Of a stretch of DNA of 64,000 nt, positions 1 to 8,604 are shown piece by piece; within the stretch, counting starts at the first letter, position 1, and the number at the start of each line of letters is the position of its first letter. Below the pieces are notes generated by a model. That model did not search any database and was not told the origin of the DNA. It saw only the letters and a program-made list of their open reading frames with translations. Origin of the DNA: Rhizobium sp. WYJ-E13 (GTDB lineage Bacteria; Pseudomonadota; Alphaproteobacteria; Rhizobiales; Rhizobiaceae); contig NZ_CP076853.1 of NCBI RefSeq assembly GCF_018987265.1, forward strand, positions 2,108,001 to 2,172,000, written 5' to 3'. The translations under genes were made by a program, and so were the position numbers.

Positions 1-2
1 GG

Positions 3-365
3 CTTCTCAGCAACCTTCTCGCTGCTGCGACAGGTCACTTTCAAGACCCGGACGGACCGGCAGTCGTTGCTCCAACTTCCGAAGATTGGGACAAGGTGCG
101 CTCGTGGATGAACGAAATCCGCATGAGCGTCTTGTGGCAACCGGCGGGAATCATCGAGCTTGGCCCGCTGGAGTACGACGAATTGGCCGAGGAACGGCAC
201 TTCCGTTTGGCAAAACAGAATGGCCTTGTGACATCAACGGCGCATTTTGACCTCACCGCAGATTGGCACCACATCGAGATCACTGAAAAAGGCAGGAGCT
301 TCCTGATGGCATCCGTGCCTTTGACGACCGGATCGCCTCCGCGTAATCCACATCAGGCGCTTTGA
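3..365 (+). CDS. Hypothetical protein, 5' end outside window
   Basis: The frame is open from the window edge to a TGA at 363-365, so the gene probably begins upstream; an internal GTG at 96 is a possible but weaker start. The C-terminal part (a helix, then 'GLVTSTAH', then 'ITEKGRSFL') resembles the winged-helix layout of small DUF2513-like proteins, in which a strand ending in a Gly-x-x-Phe-Leu motif closes the domain. This resemblance is by eye only. Function is unknown, and no neighbour explains it. Confidence 0.5.
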   Translation, partial: LLSNLLAAATGHFQDPDGPAVVAPTSEDWDKVRSWMNEIRMSVLWQPAGIIELGPLEYDELAEERHFRLAKQNGLVTSTAHFDLTADWHHIEITEKGRSFLMASVPLTTGSPPRNPHQAL

Positions 366-522
366 CGGCACCGCTACCGCTCTCTTAACCGGGATGAAGC
401 CCGGCGGCGGCGTGGAGCCTCGCATCAAAGGCGCCAATGCCCGCGGCAGTGGTTGCCTAAAGCGTCGCGAGCGAATCTGAGAGATCGCGACATGCTTAGG
501 CATCAGGGCCGAAAGCTCGCGT

Positions 523-1494
523 TCAATCAACGGGAGAGGCAGCGCGAAAATCTCCATCTTCGATTCGTCGAAGGTGGGGCGAGATCGTCCTGGATCCAAA
601 AAGGAAACAAACCGTGAGGACCGTTGCGCCAATCCATATCAATGTTCCAGGCGGCGACAGGCCAGCCACCTTTGTGATCACGAATGTGAACAGCAAGATG
701 AAGATCGGGTGATAAATATAGATGCCGAGGCTATCGTCTCGCCCCATCTCGGCAAGGCGTGCCGGCAGTACTTGCTTCATGGATATAGTCGCGCCAAGGA
801 TGCCGGCTGCCATGAACAAAGTGCTGAACAGGAACTGTGCATCGCGCGCTGCACCGCCAAGCCCCTTGATCACAAATATCTCTGCGATGCACAGAGCCGC
901 GGACACCAGAAGCAGTAGTGTATAAAAGCGGCTTTCGCCGTGCCTACGCAGCCAGACACCAGCCATGATGCACGGCACACCGATAAAGGTCCTGAAAATC
1001 AACAATATATCAAAACCACGATGTTTCAATGAAAACATATAGTTGATCCCGATATATCCTATCAGCACGAACGCGGAAAAAGCGACAAGCGGCCTGTAGG
1101 CGTCAATCTGCCTGAAAGCGGGTATCACCACAAACGCGACAAGCAATGCGCTCAGGTACCACATATGACCTGCCGGACCACGCAGGATGAGCCCCAGGTC
1201 AGCGTCCCCGACCCCGTTACGGTAAAGGTAGATCGGCAGATAGATCGCAAATGCCAGGCCATAGAGCGACGCTATGCGCGCGATGCGAGGCACGGTGATG
1301 TCAGGAAAACGTCGTCCTCTATCGGCAAGCAGATAGCCCGTGATCATCAGAAACACCGGGACGCACCAGCGAAGGAAGCTTTGCAGGACGTCGACGGCTA
1401 ACCGCGGTAACTCTGGAAACGTCCCAACGTGGAGCGAAACAACGCCAACGGCTGCGATGAGTCGAAGTGCATCAATGTTTGTGTCTCTGGACAT
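523..1494 (-). CDS. Acyltransferase-3 family membrane protein
   Basis: The 323-aa protein begins with the family signature Asp-x-Leu-Arg-Leu-Ile-Ala-Ala followed by 'VSLHV', where the conserved His of acyltransferase-3 proteins lies. It has about nine to ten hydrophobic segments. Members move acyl groups, often acetyl or succinyl, onto sugars or lipids of the cell surface (OafA/NodX/ExoZ-like). The substrate cannot be read from the sequence and no polysaccharide genes are adjacent. The length fits the short membrane-only version without an SGNH domain. The start is an ATG next to the conserved N-terminus. Confidence 0.85.
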   Translation of the reverse strand: MSRDTNIDALRLIAAVGVVSLHVGTFPELPRLAVDVLQSFLRWCVPVFLMITGYLLADRGRRFPDITVPRIARIASLYGLAFAIYLPIYLYRNGVGDADLGLILRGPAGHMWYLSALLVAFVVIPAFRQIDAYRPLVAFSAFVLIGYIGINYMFSLKHRGFDILLIFRTFIGVPCIMAGVWLRRHGESRFYTLLLLVSAALCIAEIFVIKGLGGAARDAQFLFSTLFMAAGILGATISMKQVLPARLAEMGRDDSLGIYIYHPIFILLFTFVITKVAGLSPPGTLIWIGATVLTVCFLFGSRTISPHLRRIEDGDFRAASPVD

Positions 1495-1779
1495 TACAAT
1501 CTCCGCATCTGCAAGGCTATCTATTCAGACGAGGAATAAGGTCAACCGTATTGACGGAATAAGTTATCCTGCACAGACCGTCATCGCTCCTGCATCAATA
1601 GAAAGCCTGCGAAGATATGTGGTGATGTCGGCTGCGACCATTCATCCACCGCCATCAGGAAAACCGGTTGCGGCGGCAGAGAACCTCTCTAAATATGCCA
1701 AGGCTCCTTCGCAAAACCGACAAAAATATCCAGCTTGCGTCACGGAAATGGTTTCAGTCTCACTCGAACGGCGAGCAAA

Positions 1780-2043
1780 TTACGACAATTGACCGCGCTT
1801 ACCGACGACTATGCGAAGCAGTTTCTGGGCACTTCCTTGCGCGCCTTCGACTGAACGCGGAAACGCATCGCGGATATGGCGCGTGTAATACCAGCCAGGC
1901 GACGTCGCCGTGATCAGGTTTTCGTAGACGACCGGCGGCACGTTGAAATACCTGCGATTGCCCTTGAGGCGAATCTCGATGTCGAGGACTCCGGTTGACG
2001 GATCGTAGGCAACGGATTTCACGAGCTTTGACGAGAGTTCCAT
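1780..2043 (-). CDS. KTSC domain protein
   Basis: This 87-aa protein contains 'SSKLVKSVAYDP' followed by an alternating strand pattern and 'YFNVPPVVYENLITA', the hallmark of the KTSC domain (named for Lys-Thr-Ser-Cys; here Lys-Ser-Val-Ala). KTSC proteins are small, occur alone or fused to RNA-related domains, and have no established enzymatic role. I chose the ATG at 2043 because the domain begins a few residues later. The longer frame upstream would run into the control region of the divergent regulator gene. Basic C-terminus. Confidence 0.75.
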   Translation of the reverse strand: MELSSKLVKSVAYDPSTGVLDIEIRLKGNRRYFNVPPVVYENLITATSPGWYYTRHIRDAFPRSVEGAQGSAQKLLRIVVGKRGQLS

Positions 2044-2231
2044 TGTTGCTCCTATGCTGCATCGCACAATGGAAACATTCCTGATAAGATAGTCAAGCAT
2101 TTGTAAGGTATCGGGACACATTACCTCACAAGCCTTGCCTGACGTGAATGCCGCTCTAACAGGACTGCATCGGCAGACGACCGCTTTGCAGCATTTTGCC
2201 ACGCCTCCCTTATCGCCAATTCCATTTCCCA

Positions 2232-2267
2232 TTGAACCTGCCAGAGTTCTCCCGCTATATAGGAGAA
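2232..2267 (+). promoter_or_regulatory. Candidate promoter and operator of the first GntR gene
   Basis: TTGAAC (2232-2237) and TATATA (2256-2261) are separated by 18 bases, a plausible sigma70-type promoter ahead of the regulator start at 2291. An inverted repeat TTCTCC/GGAGAA (2247-2252 and 2262-2267, 9-base gap) overlaps the -10 box, where a repressor could act. The link to the GntR protein is inference. Confidence 0.4.
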
Positions 2268-2290
2268 AACGCAAAATCTCGGAGAGACTC

Positions 2291-2980
2291 ATGCGGCAGG
2301 ACGATATCGAGGAAACTGTCGCCGAGAGCGGTTACAGGCAGATCAGGGCCGATATCATCTTCGGGCGGCTTGCGCCCGGGCAGAAGCTGAAACTCGAAAA
2401 TCTCAAAGGCACCTATGAGACCAGCGTCAGCACCCTGCGCGAAATCCTCAACCGGCTGACGTCGGAAGGGCTTGTTGTCGCCGAAGGGCAGCGGGGCTTT
2501 GAGGTGGCGGGGGTTTCCGTCGCGGACCTGCGCGAGATTGCTGCACTTCGCCTGCTCCTGGAAGAACATGCGCTGGAGCAATCCTTCGAGCAGGGCGATG
2601 TGGAATGGGAGGCGCAGCTCGTCTCGGCCCATTACAAGCTGGCGCGCATGGAAAAGGTCATGGCATCGGGCGATACAGCCCAAGCGGAGGACTGGAAGCG
2701 CTATGACTGGGAGTTCCACCAGGCACTGATTGCCGCCTGCGGCTCGAGGCTCCTGATGGAGACGCACTCGGCCGTTTTCGACAAATATCTGCGTTACCAG
2801 ATGGTGGCGCTCTCCTATCGCGGCGGGGTGGCCGAAGAAGAGCATAAGCAGCTGCTGGAAGCGGCCCTGCAGCGCGACAGCAAGACGGCCAAGACGATCC
2901 TGCAGCGCCATATCGAGGGCGGTGTCGAACATGCGCTCGGCAGGGGCCTGCTTTCGACCCCGGCGAAGCAGGCGAAATAG
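2291..2980 (+). CDS. GntR-family (FCD) transcriptional regulator 1
   Basis: The 229-aa protein has an N-terminal winged helix-turn-helix (about residues 10-75, with 'STLREILNRLTSEGLV' as recognition helix and 'EGQRGFEV' as the wing) and a C-terminal all-helical FCD effector domain. The FCD metal-site pattern is visible: Asp and His in 'DWEFHQ', then a His in 'EEHKQLL' and another in 'RHIEGG'. The ATG at 2291 follows GGAGAG; upstream codons in the same frame are non-homologous. It is followed 3 bases later by a paralogue. Given the neighbours, it likely controls quinate/shikimate genes in response to a carboxylate; this is inference. Confidence 0.88.
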   Translation: MRQDDIEETVAESGYRQIRADIIFGRLAPGQKLKLENLKGTYETSVSTLREILNRLTSEGLVVAEGQRGFEVAGVSVADLREIAALRLLLEEHALEQSFEQGDVEWEAQLVSAHYKLARMEKVMASGDTAQAEDWKRYDWEFHQALIAACGSRLLMETHSAVFDKYLRYQMVALSYRGGVAEEEHKQLLEAALQRDSKTAKTILQRHIEGGVEHALGRGLLSTPAKQAK

Positions 2981-2983
2981 ACC

Positions 2984-3688
2984 ATGGCTGGCCCGCGCAG
3001 GACAGAAAAACAGATGCTCAAGACCACGGCCGAAGCCTCCGAAACCATCAGCGACGTCGTCTTCCGGCAGATCCGGCAGGATATCATCTCGGGTGCGCTG
3101 GCGCCGGGCGCCAAGATCAAGCTGGAACAGGCCAAGGAGCATTATTCGATCAGCATCTCCTCGCTGCGCGAGATCCTGAGCCGCCTTGCCATGGAAAACC
3201 TCGTTCTCGCCGAAGGCCAGCGCGGCTTCGAGGTGAGCCCGGCTTCGCGTAAGGAGCTCGAGGAGCTTGCCGATCTCAGGACCGTGCTCGAAACCCACGC
3301 GATCGGCCTCTCCTTTGCCGCCGGAAACCTGGAATGGGAAGGCCGCATCGTCGCCGCCCATCACAAGCTTGCGGCGGCCGAAAGGAAGCTGCTCGCGGGG
3401 GATGCGTCACGCACCGTCGACTGGGTGCGCTATGACTGGGAGTTTCATCAGGCGATCGTCTCTGCCTGCAATTCGGCGACGCTGATGGCGACGCTGTCAT
3501 CGGTGTTCGACCGGTTTCTGCGCTATCACATGCTGGCGCGGAGCTTTCGCGGGCAGGCAGTGGTGGATGACCACAAGCTGCTGTTCGAGCTGGCGCTGAA
3601 GCGGGATATTGAGGGCGCGCGGGCGGTGATACGGCGGCATGTGCAGAGTGGGGTGCAGCATGTGCTGACGAGTGGAAGGATTGGGTGA
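2984..3688 (+). CDS. GntR-family (FCD) transcriptional regulator 2
   Basis: The 234-aa protein is clearly paralogous to the gene just upstream. Both share the wHTH core 'RQIR.DII.G.LAPG.K.KLE', the wing 'EGQRGFEV', the phrase 'RYDWEFHQA' in the FCD domain, and similar His-bearing helices near the C-terminus. Only 3 bases separate the two genes, so they form one transcript. The start is ATG 2984 or possibly ATG 3014. A tandem pair suggests either heterodimers or two effectors in one pathway. It ends close to the convergent quiC gene. Confidence 0.88.
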   Translation: MAGPRRTEKQMLKTTAEASETISDVVFRQIRQDIISGALAPGAKIKLEQAKEHYSISISSLREILSRLAMENLVLAEGQRGFEVSPASRKELEELADLRTVLETHAIGLSFAAGNLEWEGRIVAAHHKLAAAERKLLAGDASRTVDWVRYDWEFHQAIVSACNSATLMATLSSVFDRFLRYHMLARSFRGQAVVDDHKLLFELALKRDIEGARAVIRRHVQSGVQHVLTSGRIG

Positions 3689-3771
3689 GAGTGGGATCGT
3701 CCTTCGATCCTGCCAGACTAATCGTGTTGTGCCCTCTGGCCCCCCCGCCTTACGTCAAGCAGACCCAGCCC

Positions 3772-5661
3772 TTACCCCGCATCCTTCGGAATCCCCTCCG
3801 GCCGCATCTGCTTCTTCAGCGCGGCAATCCTAAAAATCGCATTCGCCGCCCCATAGCCGCGATAGCTCCGCCGCTCCACCACCTCGAAGAAGAACCCCTC
3901 CCCATAGGTCCCGCTGTAGAGCTGGAAATACTCGCCGTCCCCATCGCGGTCATAGAGAATGTTCTCCGCCTTCAGCCGCTCGGTCAGCTCCGGGTCCAGC
4001 CCGAAGCGGGCTTCGACGTCGTCGTAATAATTCGGCGAGATCGGCAGCGGCTTGAAGCCTTTGGCGCGCAGGCGTTCGGCGGTCGCGAAGATGTCCTCGG
4101 TCGAAAAGGCCAGATGCTGGATGCCCGAGCCGAATTTTTCGGCGATGAAATGGCCGGCGAGCGTGCGGCGGTTTTCGGCGCCGTTCATGGTGATGCGCAG
4201 CGTGCCGGCCTCGTTTTCGATCACCTGGCTGCGCACCACGCCGGAGGGATCGATGATATCCACCACAGGGGTTTTGCGGGTCTCGAAGATCGAGGTGTAG
4301 AAGAGCAGCCAGGTCAGCATCTCGTCATAGGAGACGGTCTGGGCGATATGGTCGATCTGTAAGAGGCCGGCATCTGCAGCGTCGCCCTCCTCCGCGACAG
4401 GCTCGAAATCGATCTCGGAGAAACGGCCGAGCGGGCTCTTCTCGTCGATGAGATAGATCAGCCCGCCGCCGACGCCGCGGATGGCAGGCAGCTGCAGCTC
4501 GCCCTCGGCCACGGCCTGGGTGAATGGTTCGGCATCGAGCGCCAGCGCGCGGGCGTAGGCCTCAGCGGCATCATCCACCACCAGCGCCATGGCATAGGCG
4601 AAGGTGCCGTGCACGGCATAGGCGGCATTGGCGAAACCGGCGGGATCGACATTGATGAGGATGCGGATGTTGCCCTGCTGGAACAGCGTCACTCTCTTGG
4701 AGCGATGCACCGCCACCTTGCGAAAACCGAGCGCTTCGAGAATGCCGATGAGTTCTACCGCCTCCTCATCGTCAGTGGCAAATTCGATGAAGCCGACGCC
4801 CTTGACGGCGGCCCGCGCCGGCATCTCCACGCCGATCGGGGTGTCGACCTTGCGGCGGATCTGGTCGGCGAGATAGATCAGCGAGCGGTGGCCGTCTGCG
4901 GCAATCGCCCGTGTCGAGCCACCGCGGAACTGGTCGTTGAAAATCTCCAGCGAGAAGAAGCCGTCATAGCCTGTCGAGGCGACGGCCTCGGTAAATTCGG
5001 TGACGGGAAGATCGCCCTCGCCCGGCATGTTGCGGAAATGCCTGGACCAGTAGAGCAGGTCCATATCGATCAGCGGCGCATCGGCGAGCTGCACGATGAA
5101 GATCTTTTCCTTGGGGATGGAGCGGATGGAATTGATGTCGATCCTGCGCGACAGCGAATGGAAACTGTCGAGGATCAGCCCGACATTCTCGTGATCTGCA
5201 CGCCGGACGATCTCCCAGGCATCGCGATGATCGTTGACGAAGCGACCCCAGGCGAGCGCCTCGTAACCCACCTTCAGCCCGCGCTTGGCCGCCCTCTCCC
5301 CCAGCTCGCGAAAATCGGCCGCCGCCCGGTCGATACCGCCAAGGGCGGCCTGCGAGACATTGGAGCAGACGAGCACCATGTCGGTGCCGAGCTCCTGCAT
5401 GATATCGAACTTGCGTTCGGCGCGGTCGAAGGTGCGCCCCCGCAAACTGTCCGGCATGCCCTCGAAATCGCGGAAGGGCTGGAAGAGCGTGATGGTGAGG
5501 CCGAGATCCCGCGCCATCTTCCCCACATCGGCAGGGCTGCCATCGAAGGCCAGGAAGTCGTTCTCGAAAATCTCCACGCCGTCAAAGCCGGCCCGCGCAA
5601 TCGCCTCCAGCTTTTCCGGCAGCTCGCCCGAGATCGTCACAGTCGCAATCGAGGTCTTCAT
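3772..5661 (-). CDS. quiC: Bifunctional 3-dehydroshikimate dehydratase / HPPD-like fusion
   Basis: The 629-aa protein has two parts. Residues 1 to about 270 form an AP-endonuclease-2/xylose-isomerase-type TIM barrel with metal-ligand patterns 'GYEALAWGRF', 'LILDSFHSL', 'QLADAP' and 'SLEIFND'; this domain dehydrates 3-dehydroshikimate to protocatechuate. Residues about 285-629 are two VOC modules like 4-hydroxyphenylpyruvate dioxygenase. The 2-His-1-Glu iron triad appears intact at about H438, H516 and E593. The same fusion is known from Pseudomonas quinate catabolism. The ATG at 5661 is chosen because GAGGAGG lies just upstream and the barrel starts immediately; an in-frame extension to 5724 is unlikely. 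It is divergent from the transporter operon. Confidence 0.9.
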   Translation of the reverse strand: MKTSIATVTISGELPEKLEAIARAGFDGVEIFENDFLAFDGSPADVGKMARDLGLTITLFQPFRDFEGMPDSLRGRTFDRAERKFDIMQELGTDMVLVCSNVSQAALGGIDRAAADFRELGERAAKRGLKVGYEALAWGRFVNDHRDAWEIVRRADHENVGLILDSFHSLSRRIDINSIRSIPKEKIFIVQLADAPLIDMDLLYWSRHFRNMPGEGDLPVTEFTEAVASTGYDGFFSLEIFNDQFRGGSTRAIAADGHRSLIYLADQIRRKVDTPIGVEMPARAAVKGVGFIEFATDDEEAVELIGILEALGFRKVAVHRSKRVTLFQQGNIRILINVDPAGFANAAYAVHGTFAYAMALVVDDAAEAYARALALDAEPFTQAVAEGELQLPAIRGVGGGLIYLIDEKSPLGRFSEIDFEPVAEEGDAADAGLLQIDHIAQTVSYDEMLTWLLFYTSIFETRKTPVVDIIDPSGVVRSQVIENEAGTLRITMNGAENRRTLAGHFIAEKFGSGIQHLAFSTEDIFATAERLRAKGFKPLPISPNYYDDVEARFGLDPELTERLKAENILYDRDGDGEYFQLYSGTYGEGFFFEVVERRSYRGYGAANAIFRIAALKKQMRPEGIPKDAG

Positions 5662-5755
5662 ATCAGGCAATCCTCCTCGTTCAGGCCGCTTTTCGGCTGA
5701 GGCCGGCGACCCTCCTGACGGCATTATGGCGAATGTCGTGAGGATTTCAATTCAA

Positions 5756-5782
5756 TTGACCAAATGAAAAGTCTCATATGAT
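5756..5782 (+). promoter_or_regulatory. Candidate promoter of the quinate/shikimate operon
   Basis: In the AT-rich divergent spacer between quiC and the binding-protein gene, TTGACC (5756-5761) and TATGAT (5777-5782) are separated by 15 bases, a little short of the ideal 17. The spacer (5662-5893) is the obvious control region for both directions and likely holds the GntR operators, but I could not assign a clear palindrome. Confidence 0.3.
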
Positions 5783-5893
5783 TTTCAAAAACTATGTTGA
5801 TTTATGGCTTCCCCTCTGGCAAACATTGTTGCGAACAGTCGGGAGAGGATGACTGTGGGCCGTTGTAACGGCATCAAAAGGAGGAGAATTCCA

Positions 5894-6724
5894 ATGCTGA
5901 AGTCTTTGCTGACGCGGCGTGGCGCCATGCTGGGTGCTGCCGCTCTCGTGGCCGCCATCGGGCTTGCAAACCCGGCCGCGGCCGTCACCCCGGAAGAAAT
6001 CAAGGCCCGCGGCAAGCTGATCGTCGGCATCCAGGGCGATAACCCGCCATGGGGCTTCGTCACCAGCGCCGGCAAGCAGGATGGCCTGGATGCCGATATC
6101 GCCACCCTCTATGCCAAGGAGCTCGGCGTCGAAGTCGAATTCGTGCCGCTGGAAGTGAACAACCGCATTCCGGCGCTGACGACCGGCCGTGTCGACGTGC
6201 TCTTCGCCACCATGGCCATGCTGCCGGACCGCGCCAAGGCCGTGCAGTTTTCAAAACCCTATGTCGCCAATGCCATCGTGCTGATCGGCGCCAAATCCGC
6301 CTCGATCAAGACCAATGAGGATATGGCAAACCTGACGATCGGCGTCGCCAAGGGTGCCGCGCAGGATACACAGGTCACGAAGAACGCGCCGCCCACCGCC
6401 ACGATCCGCCGTTTCGATGGTGACGCGGCAAGCGTCCAGGCGCTCGCCTCCGGCCAGGTGCAGGCGCTCGGCGGCAACATCTTCTACATGGACCGCGTCG
6501 AAAAGGCCCGCCCCGGCGAATTCGAAAACAAGCTGGAATTCCAGAAACTCTACAATGGCGCCTGCACGCGGCTCGGCGAAAAGGAAATCAACGCCTCGAT
6601 CAATACGTTTATCGACAAGATCAAGGCCAATGGCGAACTGAAAAAGATCTACGACAAGTGGATGAAGGTGCCGGTTCCGGAATTCCCGGAAAAGCTCGAG
6701 GGCATTCCGTTTACGGCGGGCTGA
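5894..6724 (+). CDS. ABC transporter substrate-binding protein (amino-acid type)
   Basis: The 276-aa protein is a family 3 periplasmic solute-binding protein. An N-terminal export signal contains twin arginines (LLTRRGAML) before a hydrophobic stretch ending Ala-Ala-Ala, so Tat or Sec export is possible. The mature part begins 'KARGKLIVGIQGDNPPWGF', the family signature, and keeps 'GLDADIA' and the hinge and ligand segments. Start ATG 5894 has AAAGGAGGAG upstream. The family mostly binds amino acids, but here it sits between quinate/shikimate enzymes, so a hydroaromatic carboxylate is the more likely ligand (inference). Confidence 0.88.
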   Translation: MLKSLLTRRGAMLGAAALVAAIGLANPAAAVTPEEIKARGKLIVGIQGDNPPWGFVTSAGKQDGLDADIATLYAKELGVEVEFVPLEVNNRIPALTTGRVDVLFATMAMLPDRAKAVQFSKPYVANAIVLIGAKSASIKTNEDMANLTIGVAKGAAQDTQVTKNAPPTATIRRFDGDAASVQALASGQVQALGGNIFYMDRVEKARPGEFENKLEFQKLYNGACTRLGEKEINASINTFIDKIKANGELKKIYDKWMKVPVPEFPEKLEGIPFTAG

Positions 6725-6834
6725 GCGACAGGTTTCCAACAATCCGATTACCAAGGCGGGCATTTCGATGCCCGTCCACGTCACCCCTATGCCAAGACCA
6801 AGCCTGAAGCCCAGCCCCGTTTGAGGTGCGCGAC

Positions 6835-7287
6835 ATGACCAGAACCATCTTCGTCCTCAACGGACCGAACCTGAACCTGCTCGGCGAGCGCGAGCCCACC
6901 ATCTACGGCTCCACGACGCTTGCCGATATCAGGCAGATGTGCCTCGCGAGAGCAAAGACCCTCGGCTTCGAAATCGACTTCCGCCAGACGAATTTCGAAG
7001 GCGAGTTGGTGGAAAGCATCCATCAGGCCCGAAAGGAGGCCTGCGGCATCATCATCAATCCCGCCGCCTACACCTTCACCTCGGTTGCCCTGCTCGATGC
7101 CCTGAAAACCTTCGATCCGCCGAAGATCGAGCTGCATATTTCCAATGTCCATGCCCGCGAGGAGATCTACCATAAATCCCTCGTCTCGCGCGTCGCCACC
7201 GCCATCATGATCGGCTTCGGCGCCCGCGGTTACGAGCTGGCGATCGAGGCTATGGCCGGTATGGTGGGAGCGGCGAAAGCGGCATGA
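6835..7287 (+). CDS. aroQ: Type II 3-dehydroquinate dehydratase
   Basis: The 150-aa protein matches type II dehydroquinases in length and motifs: 'VLNGPNLNLLGEREP.IYG' with the catalytic Arg and Tyr loop, 'DFRQTNFEGELV', 'IINPAAYTFTSVAL' and 'IELHISNVHAREEIYHKSLVS' with the catalytic His. It interconverts 3-dehydroquinate and 3-dehydroshikimate. In this locus it probably works in the catabolic direction, feeding QuiC; a biosynthetic copy may exist elsewhere. ATG 6835 starts directly at the conserved N-terminus; a GTG at 6826 is an alternative. Its stop overlaps the next gene's start by four bases. Confidence 0.94.
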   Translation: MTRTIFVLNGPNLNLLGEREPTIYGSTTLADIRQMCLARAKTLGFEIDFRQTNFEGELVESIHQARKEACGIIINPAAYTFTSVALLDALKTFDPPKIELHISNVHAREEIYHKSLVSRVATAIMIGFGARGYELAIEAMAGMVGAAKAA

Positions 7288-7952
7288 ATTATCAACTGGA
7301 TTTCACGCCCGTCATCGACGGGTTGCCGAGCCTGCTGCTCGGCTGTCTCGGCACCTTCCTGCTGGCGATCTGCGGCATGGCGCTTGCCATCGTCATCGGC
7401 GTCGGCGGCGTGGCGCTCAGGGATTCGCATATCAAGGCGGTGCGTTTTCTGGTGATCGGCTTCGTCGAGCTCATCCGCAACACGCCCTTCCTGGTGCAGA
7501 TCTTCTTTCTCTTCTTCGCCTTGCCGCTGATCGGCATCCGCCTCGATCCGACGCCGACGGCGATCATCGCGCTCGGCATCAATGGCGGCGCCTATGCGAT
7601 CGAGATCATCAGGGGCGGCGTGCAATCCATTCCCAAGGGTCAGATGGAAGCGGGCCTGGCGCTCGGCCTGCACAAGGCCCAGGTGTTCCGGCTGATCATC
7701 CTGAAGCCGGCGCTGAGGGCCATCTACCCGTCGCTGACCAGCCAGTTCGTGCTCTTGACGCTATCGACCAGCATCTGCTCGGCCATCTCGGCCTATGAGC
7801 TGACCTCGGTGGCGCAGCGCATCGAATCCGACAGCTTCCGCAGCTTCGAGGTCTATTTCACCGTGACCGTGTTCTACCTCGTCATTTCCTGGCTGATGAT
7901 GCGCCTCTTCGCGCTCTTCTCGGCCCGTTATTTCACCTATCCGGTCAAGTGA
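7284..7952 (+). CDS. Amino-acid-type ABC transporter permease 1
   Basis: The 222-aa inner-membrane protein belongs to the HisM/GlnP permease family. It has about five membrane segments and the cytoplasmic EAA loop that docks on the ATPase ('EAGLALGLHKAQVFRLIILKPAL'). The conserved 'ELIRNTPFLVQIFFLFFALP' is present. ATG at 7284 overlaps the aroQ stop (ATGA), which implies translational coupling. It pairs with the second permease 7 bases downstream. Confidence 0.93.
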   Translation: MNYQLDFTPVIDGLPSLLLGCLGTFLLAICGMALAIVIGVGGVALRDSHIKAVRFLVIGFVELIRNTPFLVQIFFLFFALPLIGIRLDPTPTAIIALGINGGAYAIEIIRGGVQSIPKGQMEAGLALGLHKAQVFRLIILKPALRAIYPSLTSQFVLLTLSTSICSAISAYELTSVAQRIESDSFRSFEVYFTVTVFYLVISWLMMRLFALFSARYFTYPVK

Positions 7953-7959
7953 GGGCACC

Positions 7960-8604
7960 ATGGGCAGCGAAGAATTCATCTTCCTTCTGATCGGCCTTAA
8001 ATGGACCGTTCTTCTCTCCGCCGTCGGCTTCGTCTGCGGCTGCATTGCCGGCCTTGCCGTGGCGCTGGCCCGCACCTCGGGCATGCCGTGGCTGGAGCGA
8101 CTGACCTCAGCCTATATCGCCGTCTTCCAGGGCACGCCGCTCCTGATGCAGCTCTTCGTCACCTATTACGGGCTGGCGCTGATCGGCTTCAAGCTCGATG
8201 CCTGGGAAGCGGTGGCGATCGGCCTGACGCTGCATGCCAGCGCCTATCTCGGCGAGATCTGGCGCGGCTCCATCGAGGCCGTGCCGCGCGGCCAGACGGA
8301 GGCGGCCAAGGCCCTCAGCCTCAAATATGTCTCGCGCATGAAGGATGTGATCCTGCCGCAGGCAATCCGCATCTCGCTGCCGGCAACGATCGGCTTCCTG
8401 GTGCAGCTCATCAAGGGCACGTCGCTCGCCTCCATCGTCGGCTTCACGGAACTGACGCGCGCCGGCAACATCATCTCCAACCAGATCTTCCAGCCGCTGA
8501 CCGTCTTCGCCATCGTCGGAGCCCTCTATTTCCTGATGTGCTGCCCGCTGACGATCATCGGCGCGCGCCTGGAGCGGCGCTTCAACGCCGCCCATGCACG
8601 CTAG
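7960..8604 (+). CDS. Amino-acid-type ABC transporter permease 2
   Basis: The 214-aa protein is the partner permease of the HisQ/GlnP family. It has about five hydrophobic segments, '[16 protein letters not shown]' near residue 55 and the EAA loop '[22 protein letters not shown]'. It would form a heterodimeric channel with the upstream permease. It is separated from that gene by 7 bases and overlaps or abuts the ATPase gene. Confidence 0.93.
   Translation: MGSEEFIFLLIGLKWTVLLSAVGFVCGCIAGLAVALARTSGMPWLERLTSAYIAVFQGTPLLMQLFVTYYGLALIGFKLDAWEAVAIGLTLHASAYLGEIWRGSIEAVPRGQTEAAKALSLKYVSRMKDVILPQAIRISLPATIGFLVQLIKGTSLASIVGFTELTRAGNIISNQIFQPLTVFAIVGALYFLMCCPLTIIGARLERRFNAAHAR

Noticed and set aside
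2255..3364. Long 369-codon open frame on the minus strand over both GntR genes
   Set aside because: It is antisense to two clear GntR/FCD genes, has no domain pattern, and arises from GC-rich codon bias.
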